From positions 40,137,890 to 40,201,889 of the forward strand of contig OY992540.1 of assembly GCA_963921195.1 (NCBI GenBank): a stretch of 64,000 nucleotides of DNA. The letters run 5' to 3'. Under the pieces are notes generated by a model. It was not told the DNA's origin. It made no database searches and was given only the letters and a program-made list of their open reading frames with translations. This DNA comes from Pegoplata infirma (lineage: Eukaryota; Arthropoda; Insecta; Diptera; Anthomyiidae). The position numbers were made by a program, and so were the translations under genes. Every line of letters starts with the position of its first letter. Position 1 is the first letter of the stretch. Below are positions 33,994 to 44,610 of this stretch, piece after piece.

Positions 33994-35330
33994 ACGTTTT
34001 TCGAAGTTAGCGCTCGTATTTGCGATATTCGCGATTTCAAATTCTTAAGCCTAGGTACTACAAAAATTACAATTTTATGCTTTTGGGATAGTTTTTAAAT
34101 ATAAACTTAGAAAATGTATTGTTTTTTTTTTGCAAAAAAAAAATTCGCTAAAAAAAAAATTTGTTCCGCGAAAAATAAAAAAAAATCCGCGAAAAAAATT
34201 TTTTCCGAAAAATTTTGTTTTTGAAATGTATCGAAGTCTACTCATTTTCATAAATTAATAGCAAAATAAAAAAACTTGGAAAAAAAATTTCGCAAAAAAA
34301 AATTCGCGAAAAAAAATTTCCGCGAACACCAAAAATTTTTTGGTATATTCAATAGATTTTAGATAATAAAAATTCAGCTATTGTCTAAATAATATAAAAA
34401 ATAGTTTTTTTACTTAAAAATAAAAAATAATTATCGCGAATATTCGCGAAAAAAAAATCGAGAAATAAATTTCCGCGAATACAAAAATTTTTGTTTGTAT
34501 ATTCAATTGATTTTAGATGCTAAAAATTCAGCAATTGTCTAAATATCGCAAAAAAAAAATTTTCGGTAAAAAAAAAAATTTCTGAGAAAAATAAAAAAAA
34601 TTCGCGATTTTTTTTTTTTTTAATTTTGTGTCTGAAATGTACTACTCATTTTCATAAAATATTAGCAAAATAAAAAAAATTTGAAAAAAAAAATTTCGCG
34701 AAAAAAATTCGCGAATTTTTTTGTATATTCAATAGATTTTAGATGATAAAGATCAGCAACTGTCTAAATAATATAATAAATAGTTTTTTTTTTACTTAAA
34801 AATAACAAATAATAATAATAATCGCGAAAAAAAATTTCGCAAAAAAAAAATCGCGAAAAAAAATTTCCGCGAATACAATTTTTTGTTTTGTATATTTAAT
34901 AGATATTAGATGATAAAAATTCAGCAATTGTCTAAATAATATAAAAAATATTTTTTTTTTAATTAAAAATAAAAAAAAAAATCGCGAATATCGCTTATAC
35001 ATACGCTTACTGTAAAAAAACAGTTTTTACAATGGGATTTAGTGTACACGAACTAGCTTTACCAGATGGCTGTCGTAAATTCAAATCAAACTAAAAATAT
35101 TTGTATTGAAACAATTTTTTTTACAAAAATAAGGAGTTTTCGCGAACAAAAAATGTTTTTCGCGAAAAAAATTCACGATATTATGGTTTGTTATGTTAGT
35201 TTAACAAAATTGAATGGTTTTTAATTTAAAAATTATCGCAAAAGTTTAAAAATATCGTTTTTATTGTACTTGAGCATTAACATTTTAAATCGCGAATTCA
35301 GCGTAATCGAATTAACTTTACCAGTAGGGT
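33994..35330 (+). repeat. TTCGCGAA-rich tandem repeat
   Basis: At least four copies of a 155-230 bp unit: TTTGTATATTCAATAGATTT, TAGATGATAAAAATTCAGCA, ATTGTCTAAATAATATAAAA, then poly-A/T runs bearing TTCGCGAA, TTTCCGCGAA and ATCGCGAATA. Copies lie near 34340, 34495, 34725 and 34890. Similar GCGAAAAAAA runs occur inside mini-me elements (5770-5870, 38650-38720, 41020, 44240-44390), so the array may be an amplified mini-me interior. Frames across it are Phe/Lys runs. Confidence 0.7.
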
Positions 35331-36250
35331 GCCCAGCTTGTTAAAAAAAAAGTGTCAAATTCGAGCAGAGTGACTTTAATTAACTTTAGGAATTTCATTT
35401 AATCTATTACTTTTTGAAATTTCAAATTATATATTTTTTGAATTTGAATTGATTTTCTCCGAATTCCAATAGATTTATTTTCATCTCTTTTCGATCGTAT
35501 TCGAATTTCAGTTGATCTTTTACGAATTTATTTGATTTTATAACGACTATTTATTTTTAACTATTTTCCATTTTAAATTTTAAATTTTATCACTTAAATC
35601 ATTTCTTTCACGAACTGCCTTCGTCACTCACCCATCTCTATGCTGAAAACGCTTTTGAAGTTCAGAAGAAAAAAAAACAGTAAAGTAAATTCGAATGTAC
35701 GAAAAGCTACCTACGAGCTAAACACATAAGAATATAAAGAAGAATGAATCCAACGAATAACAGCAATAACAACAAGCAAAAAATAATCAACAACAAATGA
35801 ACGAATAATCAATTTAACGAGTGTAAAGTTACGCGCTTATATTAGGGTGACCAGTGGTGAGGTCACATTAATGAATCGCATAAAGATAATTGCTGAAAAT
35901 TGAAGTTACTGATACGCAGTCAGCAAAAAAATTACTGATCATTGACACATTATAAAGTTGCTGAATTCGTTATAAAATTTTTCCACATGTCCCAAAGGAC
36001 AAGTCAGCAATTTGAAAGCAGTGCCCACTATAGCCGATGGTCACCGACAATGCCTTTAGACAACCGCTGACCAACTGAGGACTTATCCTTGGGGTCTTTT
36101 GAAAACAAAAATTTGGATGTTAGCAATTTTATAAAGCGAGAGTCCGCAGTATGTCGGCTGTGATCTTTTTTTCTGACTGGGTAGAACAAAAATCGGAAAT
36201 CTTAGGGTGACCAACTGTCTTTGCGCCTTAAGGTATGCTCTAATTAGTAT
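35331..36250. other. Mixed DNA with three TAGGGTG termini
   Basis: TAGGGTGCCCAGCTTGTTAA at 35331 resembles the reversed end at 33993 (CAGGGTGACCAGCTTGTAAA). TAGGGTGACCAGTGG lies at 35843 and TAGGGTGACCAACTG at 36203, all in the same orientation. Between them are an AACAGCAATAACAACAAGC run (35760) and a GC-richer stretch (36000-36160). No partner ends with matching duplications could be found. Confidence 0.4.
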
Positions 36251-36889
36251 ACATTAAAAACCGGGTGATTCGAAATTGCAAATCAAATTGTGTTTTAAAT
36301 TAATAATCTCACTTTTTGGTTCCCATAATTAAACCCAGTATTTTTTCATTAAAACCAGTATTTTTAACAAATATTCAGCATTTTTTTTTTTGTTTAAATA
36401 AGTTTTAGTTAAAAAAAAATTTAACCAATCAATTTTTTCTCCGCTTGGTCACTTTTCTTTTCCTACATAAGTACATATGATCAATATACAACGATTATAC
36501 TTAATGAATAACAATGAATGGATTCGACAACAAAAAAAAACGAAGTGATTTAAACCAAAATACAATACTCGTACAACAAACCTCAACTTGAAGTTGTGGG
36601 AAACCGTTTAATTTATTTAAAACACAAGTAAGTAAAAGATTCAAGAGGATGTAGACAATAATGTTAATGCAAAAAAAAATAATATAAAAGATAAATATTC
36701 AAAAATTGATCGCTAATAATAATAATAAAAACGATAAAAAGAAAGAACGAGATGTAAATTAGACAAAGTATATTAAATTTAATAAATCACAATTAAGATT
36801 AAATTGTACAATTTAGGAATATTTAAAATTAAATTAAATTTTTAAAGATTTTAAGGTTAAGAAGAATTTTTGTGTAAAATTTTGAAATT
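36251..36889. other. AT-rich DNA with the last two ACCAGTATTTTT kernels
   Basis: Kernels at 36340 and 36353 are the most distal seen. I find none in the remaining 27 kb. The rest is single-copy-looking, with AATAATAATAAAAACG near 36718. Confidence 0.5.
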
Positions 36890-37625
36890 TTAGTGGGATA
36901 CTCCGGTGAAAACATATTCCGAAAAAAGTTATTTTTTGGAAATTCTGAAAATATCGTGCTCTGGTACTTTGCTTATCTGCTGATGAAATAAAGGTCATTG
37001 AAACTTCAAATTAAAAATGTGGAATCGTCCAGTCGAAAAAAAAATACAAAAAAAGTACCTTTTGGAAATTCAGATTTTAATGGTACAAAAAATTTTACTT
37101 TGGTACTTTTTTTATCTCCTAAAATAATGGTTCCAGAAACTTTAAACGTGAATAAAAGATCATCTAGCCAAAAAAAAAACAACATTCTGACAAAATTACT
37201 TTTTTTAAGTTTCGATGCTAAGGGCGTAAAAAAGTGTACTTTGGTACTTTTACGATCTGTTGAAATAATGGCCATATGAACCTAATTTTTAAAATGTATA
37301 ATATTCCGTTGAAGAAAATATTCCTTTAAAAAGACATTTAGGAATTTCTGATTCTAAGATGGTAAAATGGAGCAAAAAATTATACTTTGGTACTTTTTTG
37401 ATTTCCTAAAATAATAGTGTTATAAACTTGAAATTTTTGATTTCGGATCATCTACAAAAAAAAAAAACTGAAAAAAGTGTTTTTTGGAAATTTCGATTTT
37501 AAAGGAACAAAAAGGTGGATTGGTACTTTTTCTAACTATTAAACTAAAAGCACCAAAATTTAAAAGTTTGACGTGAAGGATCCTCCAGCAAAATTCATTT
37601 CAGAGAAGGACAGATTTTAAAATGT
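36890..37625 (+). repeat. GGTACTTTTT repeat, plus orientation, four to five units
   Basis: Units of about 120-170 bp run TTTTTGGAAATTCAGATTTT, TAATGGTACAAAAAA, TTTGGTACTTTTTTTATCTC, CTAAAATAATGG, AACTT..AAA, and AAAGATCATCTAGCC. Copies lie near 36930, 37060, 37195, 37340 and 37480. Overlapping frames on both strands reflect the repeat, not genes. Confidence 0.7.
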
Positions 37626-37703
37626 TTAGGATAAACAGGCAGAGTGTTAAATTCGGCTGTGCCAAATCTTTCATACACTCCAAAAATGTAAAAAATAAAA
37701 AAA

Positions 37704-38550
37704 ACAAGTAGAAAAGCTAAATTCGACTTGGCCGAATCTATGAATACCCTCCACAATGCCCTTTTTAAGTGATAGTAAATTTTCTAACGTGAAAAAAATA
37801 AAAATTTTGGTTAGAAATATTTTATTTTGTGTAAAAAAACTTTTTTTTATTAATTTTTGAAAAAAAAATTTACTAATTTTTTTTTGAGTGTACAATTTTT
37901 TTTGAGTGTAAAATTTTTTTTGAGTGTATTTTTTTTTGTTTTAGTGTAAAAATATTTTTGTGTGACCAAAATACCTTGTAAAATATTTTTTTGACATACA
38001 AATGTTTTTAAAACATGTTTAACGGGTTTTCAACACGTGAATTTAAGGTGAAACTAATCTGAAATTTACGGTTTTGCTAATAACTTTTGAACCACTGGAC
38101 CGATTTGGCTGAAATTTAAAACGAACCGGATCAGAGGAACAGCAAATATATATGTTACACTTCGGCACCCTCAGAATTGCTGTTCGAAACTTACCGTGTG
38201 TTTTATCTCGTAAATTCCAGAAAAACCCTTGCCGAAATTCACTCATTTGCTTATAACTTTTGAACCACTGGACCGATTTTGCTGGATTGCAATACCGACC
38301 TGACCAGGTAAATGCCCAACATATATGCCAAACTTCAGGAGCCTCCGTTAAGTCTTTCAAAAGTTAGCGTGTTTTCAACAGACAGACAGACGGACAGACG
38401 GACGGACGGACGGACATCGCTAGATCGTCTTAAAATCGATCGAGGATCATGAATATATATACTTTATGGGGTCCTAGACCAATATTTCGAGGTGTTACAA
38501 ACGGAATGACAAACTTATATATACCCTCTATCACAAGAGTGGAGGATATA
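37704..38550 (+). mobile_element. Mini-me/DINE-like element, first of a head-to-tail run
   Basis: Starts ACAAGTAGAAAAGCTAAAT and GCCGAATCTATGAATACCCT. The body holds two tandem copies of TAACTTTTGAACCACTGGAC at 38082 and 38252. It then has CAGACAGACAGACGGACAGA with further CGGA repeats, a roughly 33-bp core, GAATATATATACTTTATGGG, and the terminal ATACCCTCTATCACAAGAGT hairpin ending GGAGGATATA. Between 37870 and 37935 the word TTTTTTTTGAGTGTA repeats three times. The next element starts at the following base. Confidence 0.75.
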
Positions 38551-39164
38551 ACAAGTAAAAAAGTTAAATTCGGCCTTGCCGAATGTAGTGATACCCTCCA
38601 CAATTTCAAAAAGATTATTGCAAAAAACTTTATTTAAAAGGAAATTACTTTTGAAAAAAAAAAATATTGAAAAAAAAATTTCCGCAAAAAAAAAATTTTG
38701 ATAAAAAAAAAAATCCGCGATTTTATTCTTTTTTGGTCAAAAAATATGTTCGTACTTGTTAAAATACCATTTGGTGTTCAATTATGTTCATATATGTCAA
38801 CCAACAGCCGACTTAAAGCATTTTGTATTTTTAGGTTATGTTGAATGTAATAAAATTTTTGAGGTGTCCTTACATTTTCGTTCATAACTTTTGAGCCGCT
38901 GAACCGATATCGCTCAAATGAAATACCAAACTTCTCGGTAGAACTTTCAATAAACATGTTAAGTTTCAGTCATCTCTGTGCAATATTTTGTCCGTGACAG
39001 CATTTTCCACAAACAGACAGACGGACATCGCTAGAATGTCTTAAAATCGATCGGGCATTATGAATATATACACTTTATGGGGTCCCAGATCGATATTTCG
39101 ATGAGTTACAAACGGAATGACAAACTTATATATACCCTCTATCACTAAGTGGAGGGTATAAAAA
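38551..39164 (+). mobile_element. Mini-me/DINE-like element, second of the run
   Basis: Starts ACAAGTAAAAAAGTTAAAT with the GGCCTTGCC hairpin and ends CACTAAGTGGAGGGTATAAA. It is nearly collinear with 5725-6312: the GCATTTTGTATTTTTAGG, TAACTTTTGAGCCGCTGAAC, CAGACAGACGGACATCGC and GATATTTCGATGAGTTAC blocks occur in the same order. The tight junction with the preceding copy fits tandem insertion or rolling-circle concatemers. Confidence 0.78.
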
Positions 39165-39169
39165 TAAAA

Positions 39170-39229
39170 ACAAGTGAAAGTGCGAGCTAAATTCGTCTGC
39201 TCCGAATCTTTTATAACCTTCAAAATGGG
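39170..39229 (+). mobile_element. Mini-me/DINE-like 5' fragment, third of the run
   Basis: ACAAGTGAAAGTGCGAGCTA, AATTCGTCTGCTCCGAATC and TTATAACCTTCAAAATGGG correspond to the first 60 bases of the element. The hairpin is weakened by substitutions, and nothing recognisable as the body follows. Confidence 0.55.
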
Positions 39230-39623
39230 AAAGAATAATAAAAAGAAGTTTGACATGGGATTTTTGTGGGTACGGGTCCGTGGGGATGTTGGGAGGACAT
39301 TTTCCCACTGATCTAAATGTTTACATATTAATTTGCAAGTATATATTCAATTTAAACATTATTTTATATTAATCACGCCCCCAAGAAAGGGCGGGCCGAA
39401 AAAATTTAATTTCCTAATTCCCTGGGTTCAAATGCAGGTCAATGAACTTCATATGACATAAAAATGAGTCCTTTGCTAAGGTTAGAACAATAAACAACCG
39501 TCAAATAATTTTTAAAGCATACCTTAAGGCGAACAATTACAAATAGTCTTAATAAATACAAATGATTTTACAATACAGCAAAATATTATATTTTTAAGGT
39601 ATGAAATTTATTTTTTATAAAAA
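39230..39623. other. GC-richer single-copy stretch and a direct repeat
   Basis: GGTACGGGTCCGTGGGGATG and AATCACGCCCCCAAGAAAGG are unusually G/C rich here. The segment 39504-39573 (AAAGCATACCTTAAGGCG, ACAAATAGTCTTAATAAATA) recurs at 39946-40010. Between the two copies lies the TIR element at 39624-39879. Confidence 0.5.
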
Positions 39624-39879
39624 CCCAAGTAAAAATGTGAAGGATCAGTACTGATCCGAAAAATGGATCGCTAGGATTATATCAGTTTTAATCGGACGGA
39701 TACAATTTCATCCGATTTTTTCCGATTAAAACTGATTTAATCTTAGCGATCCATTTTTCGGATCAGTACTGATCTTTCAAATCTCGGATCAGTACTGATT
39801 TTACTCGGATCAATACTGATCTTTCAAATTTCGGATAAGATGTGATATATAAGAATATATCTAAACATTTTTACTCGGG
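39624..39879. mobile_element. TIR element, CCCAAGTAAAAATG ends, GATCAGTACTGATC interior
   Basis: Starts CCCAAGTAAAAATGTG and ends AACATTTTTACTCGGG, with AA on both flanks. Inside, 39643-39695 and 39722-39774 form a 53-bp inverted repeat around a 26-bp loop, each arm carrying GATCAGTACTGATC and ATCGCTAGGATTATATCAG or its partner. Two more AGTACTGATC-type words follow. There is no coding capacity. Confidence 0.75.
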
Positions 39880-40005
39880 AATAGACTGTTATTTTATAAT
39901 CTTCGAATTAATTTTGAAACTAAAAACTTGATAATTAACCATACGGTAATGATTTTTAAAGCATACTTTAAGGCGATTACAAATAGTCTCAATAAATACA
40001 AATAT

Positions 40006-41148
40006 TTTTTTATACCCTACACTTACAAGGGAAGTATCTCAACCCTTATGAACCGATTTGCTTGAAACTTAAATATATATAAAAGAGACGATTTTAAGGT
40101 TGGGGTGTTTCGGCTTTTCGGCCATATCAGTGTTTCAAAATTTCGTTGTCCCCTTATGAAACAATGTGGACCTCCGGGAAAATTTCGATAACTCCCGAAC
40201 TAACAGGAATATCCTCTAGAGAAAAAATACGTGTCGACTTAAATTTAATAAAGATTATTTCGTATTCATATGGACATCGTAGGTCTCTGTATTCATATAA
40301 ATACCCCCCCAAAATTTACACATTTTCATAAAAAAGGTATTTAACGAAGCCAAACTTTTACATGGTTATGCCACCGTTGGATAGGCATTAAAAAATCCTT
40401 TCTTCTCATATGTAAACATTATATAGTTTCTTAGAAAAAAATGGCTGAAAAATCCAAAAAACGATTTTTTCGCCATTTTTTGACCCATGTTTTGAACCCC
40501 TAAATCCCCGATATGGCCGATAAGCCGAGACACCCGAACCTTAGAATTGTCTTTTTTATCTATATTTTACGTTTCATGCAAATCGGTTCATAAGGGTTGA
40601 GATACTTCCCTTGTTAGTGATAGAGGGTATTTATAAGTTTGTCATTCCGTTTGTAACTCATTGAAATATCGGTCTAGGATACATAATGTATTTGATCAGT
40701 GATCGATTTTAAGACATTCTAGCGATGTCCGTCTGTCAGTCCGTCTGTGGAAATGGTGATCACGGCCAAAGTAATAAACAGATATGATATAATATAATTA
40801 CTTGTTATTGCCCTAAGTAGTTTGGTATTGGATTTGAGCTAAATCGGTTCAGCGGTTCAAAAGTAATGAACGAAAATGTAAGGACACCTCGAAAATTTTG
40901 GTACATTCAACATAACCTAAAAATACAAAATGCTTTAATTCGGCTGCTGGTTGACACATGTGAAGAGAATTGATCACCAATTGGTATTTAAATAAGTACA
41001 AACATAATTTTCGCCGAATTTTTTTTTTACACCAAAAATTTTTTTTCGCGGATTGTTTTTAAAATTTTTTTTTTTTTTTCAAATATTTTTTTACATTGTG
41101 GAGGGTATCAATACATTCGACAAGGTCGAATTTAACTTTTTTACTTGT
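40006..41148 (-). mobile_element. Mini-me/DINE-like element, minus strand, disrupted
   Basis: Reading the complement, it starts at 41148 with ACAAGTAAAAAAGTTAAAT, GATACCCTCCACA at about 41105, GCATTTTGTATTTTTAGG at 40932, TGAACCGCTGAACCGATTTA near 40850, the CAGACGGACTGACAGACGG tract at 40745, and the terminal hairpin at 40634-40006. That hairpin is interrupted by the 588-bp element at 40026-40613. With it and one TTA removed, the terminus reads like intact copies (ACCCTACACTTAGTGATAG). Confidence 0.7.
40026..40613. mobile_element. TIR element with TTA duplication, nested in mini-me terminus
   Basis: Inverted arms 40026-40129 and 40510-40613 match at roughly 85% by eye (CAAGGGAAGTATCTCAACCC, TTATGAACCGATTTGC, TTCGGCTTTTCGGCCATATC). 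TTA flanks both ends (40023-40025, 40614-40616). A 3-bp TWA duplication is typical of PIF/Harbinger elements, though TA for Tc1/mariner cannot be excluded. The 380-bp loop has no transposase frame. Confidence 0.72.
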
Positions 41149-42379
41149 TTTTTAATATTTTTTTTTTTAAATAACTAATTTATAATAGCATTAATTTAGA
41201 AACTAAACAATTTAAACTACCATTCTATTTTTATATTTAAATTAAATTTTTATCCACATTTATCAAAGTCTGGCTTCCTGTGTAGATGCGTCAAAAATTA
41301 GATTACTTTTTTTCAGTTGTTTTTCTAAACAAGATTCTAAATGATTAAGATATTTAGTCATATAGTGTGATAATGAAATAACAAAAACCCATACCATTCC
41401 TTAACAAATTACTATATAACTTTAGTGTTTTGTATTATTCCCAGGCTATTTTTAACTAAATCAAAAAGTACTTTCTAATTTACAACTTCTTTAACAGTTA
41501 AATAATTTACACTTCCGTATTGTTTGAATATAAAATATTCTAAATATCTTTTTTTGTTCTTTAACATAAAGAGTCGTTTAGCATAGAGTCGCCTAACATA
41601 CCCAGTTAATGTTTATTCAAAACGGTTAATGAACTTTTAAATATTAGCAAATGAAATAAATTATAAAAAATTAAAAAAAAAAAACAAAAAAAAACTAGTT
41701 AAAAATGTCAAAATATATAAAATAAACTAATAATTTAAATATATAAAGTGAAATTATCTACAATTATTTGGTTGGTTAAATAAAACTACATGTTTAAATA
41801 CAATTTTATGGTTTTCAAAAAAAAAATATTTAAATAAATTTTTAAGGTGCGTTTGACGGTAATTGAAATGGGTTTTTTTACACTTTTATCAAGTTTAGGG
41901 GAATTTTTTTTGAATAATTTTAAATTTTAAGTGGAGCGAAGAGAATTTTAACAAATTCATTTTATTTTAAGTTTTTAGTTTTTAAGAATATTGAAAATGA
42001 AATTTGACTCAAAAAATAAAAAAATATATAAATTTTTTTTTTTTTAATATTTTTTAAAGCATATTTTAGGGGTTTTAAAATCTTCAAAAATCCAGAACAA
42101 CTTTCCCAAATGGACATATTATTTCTGAACTAGTTGAGAGAAAAAAAATTTTCAGTGACAAACAATTTTAAGAAAAAAAATCAATCCATTTCGTTCCCTG
42201 ATTTATTCTATAACGTTCCCGGTCCTATGTTATTTAGGTTTTTTTTTCTTTTCGTAAAACATGCGTTAAGGAAATTAAAAAAAAGGACAATTTAAGCCCA
42301 CTTTAACCAATATAGTACCCCTTTTTAATCTAAAAATTTTAAATTTCAAAATATATCCTTTGATATTAATTCTGCTGGA
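41149..42379. other. AT-rich DNA, little structure
   Basis: Long A/T runs with no clear tandem period. CCATTTCGTTCCCTGATTTA at 42187 and AACGTTCCCGG at 42212 are a small patch of the GTTCC minisatellite seen at 48755. I see no gene. Confidence 0.5.
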
Positions 42380-44160
42380 AGATCCTACATGTAAAATTTT
42401 TAGATTACAATAGAAGATCCTACATTTCAAAACTCAAGTTTTTATGAACATTATTTCAGGAGATCGAAAAAGTACCAACGTACTCTTTTTTAGCTTTTTA
42501 TCACCGAAACTTTCGAAAAAGTACCAAATTACAATTATTTATACTTTTAGCATAGAACCTTTCTTTAATATTCCTATATTTTAATTTTTTGGAACCATCA
42601 TTTTAGTAGATCGAAAGAGTACCAATGTACATAATTTTACTCTTTTTACCCCATTACCTCCTTGTAGGAGTAAAAGGAACATATATTTGTATACACATAT
42701 ACCCCATTAAATCAGAATTTCCAAAAGTTACTTTTTTTAAGAATGTTTCTTTCCATTATTACATTATTTCAAGGAAATAAAAAAGGGCCAAAGTACATTT
42801 TTATCCTTTTGTCACATTTGAATTGGAATTTCCAAAAGGTACATTTTTAAGTTATTTTTTTTTTGTTGGAGGATCCTTCATTCCAAATTTCAAGTTTCTA
42901 TGACCATTATTTTAGAAGAAATAAAATAAGTTCCAAAGTCACCCCTTTTTCTGTAGATCGAAAAAGTACCAACGTAATTATTTTTACCTTTTTTACCCCA
43001 TTAAATCGGAATTTCCAAAAGTTATTTTTTTCAGAGTGAAATTTTATGATGGAGAAAATAAATTTCAGGTTTTTAGGACTATTATTTCTGGAAATATAAA
43101 AAAGGACCTTTACAATTTTTTCATCGCCAAAAAAAAAAATTAAAAAATCCAGTTTTTTATGACCATTGTTTAAGGAGATCAAAAAAGTACCATAGTTCAC
43201 TTTTTTACCGTCTTAGCATTAAAACATTATTTTAGGAGATAGAAAAAGTACCAAAGTACATTTTTTGTCCTATTAGAATTGGAATTTCCAAAAGGTACAT
43301 TTTCACGTTATTTTTTCGGAGAATCCTTCATTCCAAATTTCATGTTTCTATGATCATTATTTCAGAATTTACTATTTTACCACTTTTTGCCGCCATAAAT
43401 TTGGAATTTCCAAAAATTATTCTTTCAGATCATTATTTTAATTTTTTATTTAGGAGATCTAAAAAGTACCAAAGTATACTTTTTCACCTTCTTAAAATCG
43501 AAAGTTTCGAAAAAGTACCAATGCACACTTTAATATCCCCTTAGCACCGAAACTTTTTATAAAGTACTTTTGTCAGCATAGTCTTTTTGCTAGAGTATCC
43601 TACATTCCACATTTCAAGTTTCTGAAACCATCACTTCAATAGATCGAAAAAGTACCAAAGTACAAATTTTGACCCTTTTTACCCCATTAAAATCGGAAAG
43701 TTACTTTTTTCAGAATGTAGCTTTCTGCTGGAATATTCACATTTCAAATTGCAAGTTTCTATTTCGTTCCAATGGAGGATCGATCCTACATTTTAAAAAT
43801 GGAGATCAAAAAAGTACCAAGGTACCCTTTTTTACTCTCTTACCATCAAAACATTGTTTTAGGAAATAGAAAAAGTACCAAAGCACATTTTTTGTCAGAT
43901 TTGAATGGGAATTTCCAAAGTACACTTTTTATAGAAAAAGTACCAAGGTACATTTTTTTTGTCCGATTATAATTAAAATGTTCAAAAGGTAAATTTTCAA
44001 ATTATTTTTTTCGGAGGATCCTCCACCACAAATTTTAAGTTTCTATGACCATTATTTCAGAAGATATAAAAAAAGTAAATAAGTTACTTTTTTACCCCTA
44101 AAATTTCTAAGACAAATGTTTTTGGAAATGTAAAAAAGTACCAAATTACAATATTTAGAT
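42380..44160 (-). repeat. AAAAAGTACC repeat, reverse orientation, about ten units
   Basis: A unit of roughly 130-170 bp: TTTCAAGTTTCTATGACCAT, TATTTYAGGAGATCGAAAAA, GTACCAAAGTACATTTTTT, ACCCCATTAAATCGGAATTT, CCAAAAGTTACTTTTTTCAG, GGAGGATCCTACATTCC. Copies can be traced from about 42410 to 44120. It is the complement of the repeats at 311-455, 3001-3175 and 36890-37625. Many short frames cross it on both strands, none with a domain. Confidence 0.75.
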
Positions 44161-44610
44161 TTAAAGTAAAATTTTTTGCAAAAAAAAAATAGAATCAGAT
44201 AAAAACAAAAAGTTTTGCAATAAACTTCATCTGAAAAAAAAAAATATAAAAAAAAAATCCGCGAAAAAAGATTTCTCGTGAAAACAAAAAATTCGCGACA
44301 AAAATTTTTGGTGTAAAAAAGTTGGTAAATAAATTGATTTAGAAAAAAAAAATCAGGAATTTTTTTTTTTGGCGAATAAGAAAAAACCGCGAATAAAAGC
44401 ATTTTGTATTTTTAGGTTATGTAGAATATGCCAAAATTTTAAAAGTGTTTCAACAATTTCGTTCATAACTTTTGAACCGCTGAACCAATATCGCTAAAAT
44501 GCAATACCAAACATCTGGGAGCAACAAAAAGTAAATATGTTAAGATTCAGTCACATCTGTGTAATATTTTTGCCGTGATCGGCATTCCAACAGACAAACT
44601 TTTTTTATCG
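44161..44610 (+). mobile_element. Truncated mini-me-like body
   Basis: Begins in GCGAAAAAAG / TTCGCGAC runs. It continues with GCATTTTGTATTTTTAGG, TAACTTTTGAACCGCTGAAC, GATTCAGTCACATCTGTG and CCGTGATCGGCATTCC. It stops at AACAGACAAACT, exactly where the (GTCY)n tract would begin. Core and terminus are missing. Confidence 0.65.

Noticed and set aside
37870..37935. TTTTTTGAGTGTA repeated words as termini of CACTCAAAAA elements
   Set aside because: They are tandem copies within a poly-T stretch of a mini-me, with no opposite end or TA-flanked partner.
39424..39444. TGGGTTCAAATGCAGG, T-arm-like word
   Set aside because: The five-base stem around TTCAAAT does not pair properly and no other tRNA arms are found.
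44052..44402. 116-codon open frame on the minus strand, the longest in the window
   Set aside because: Almost entirely Phe/Leu/Ile/Lys from poly-A/T and GCGAAAA runs of the mini-me interior and AAAGTACC repeats.
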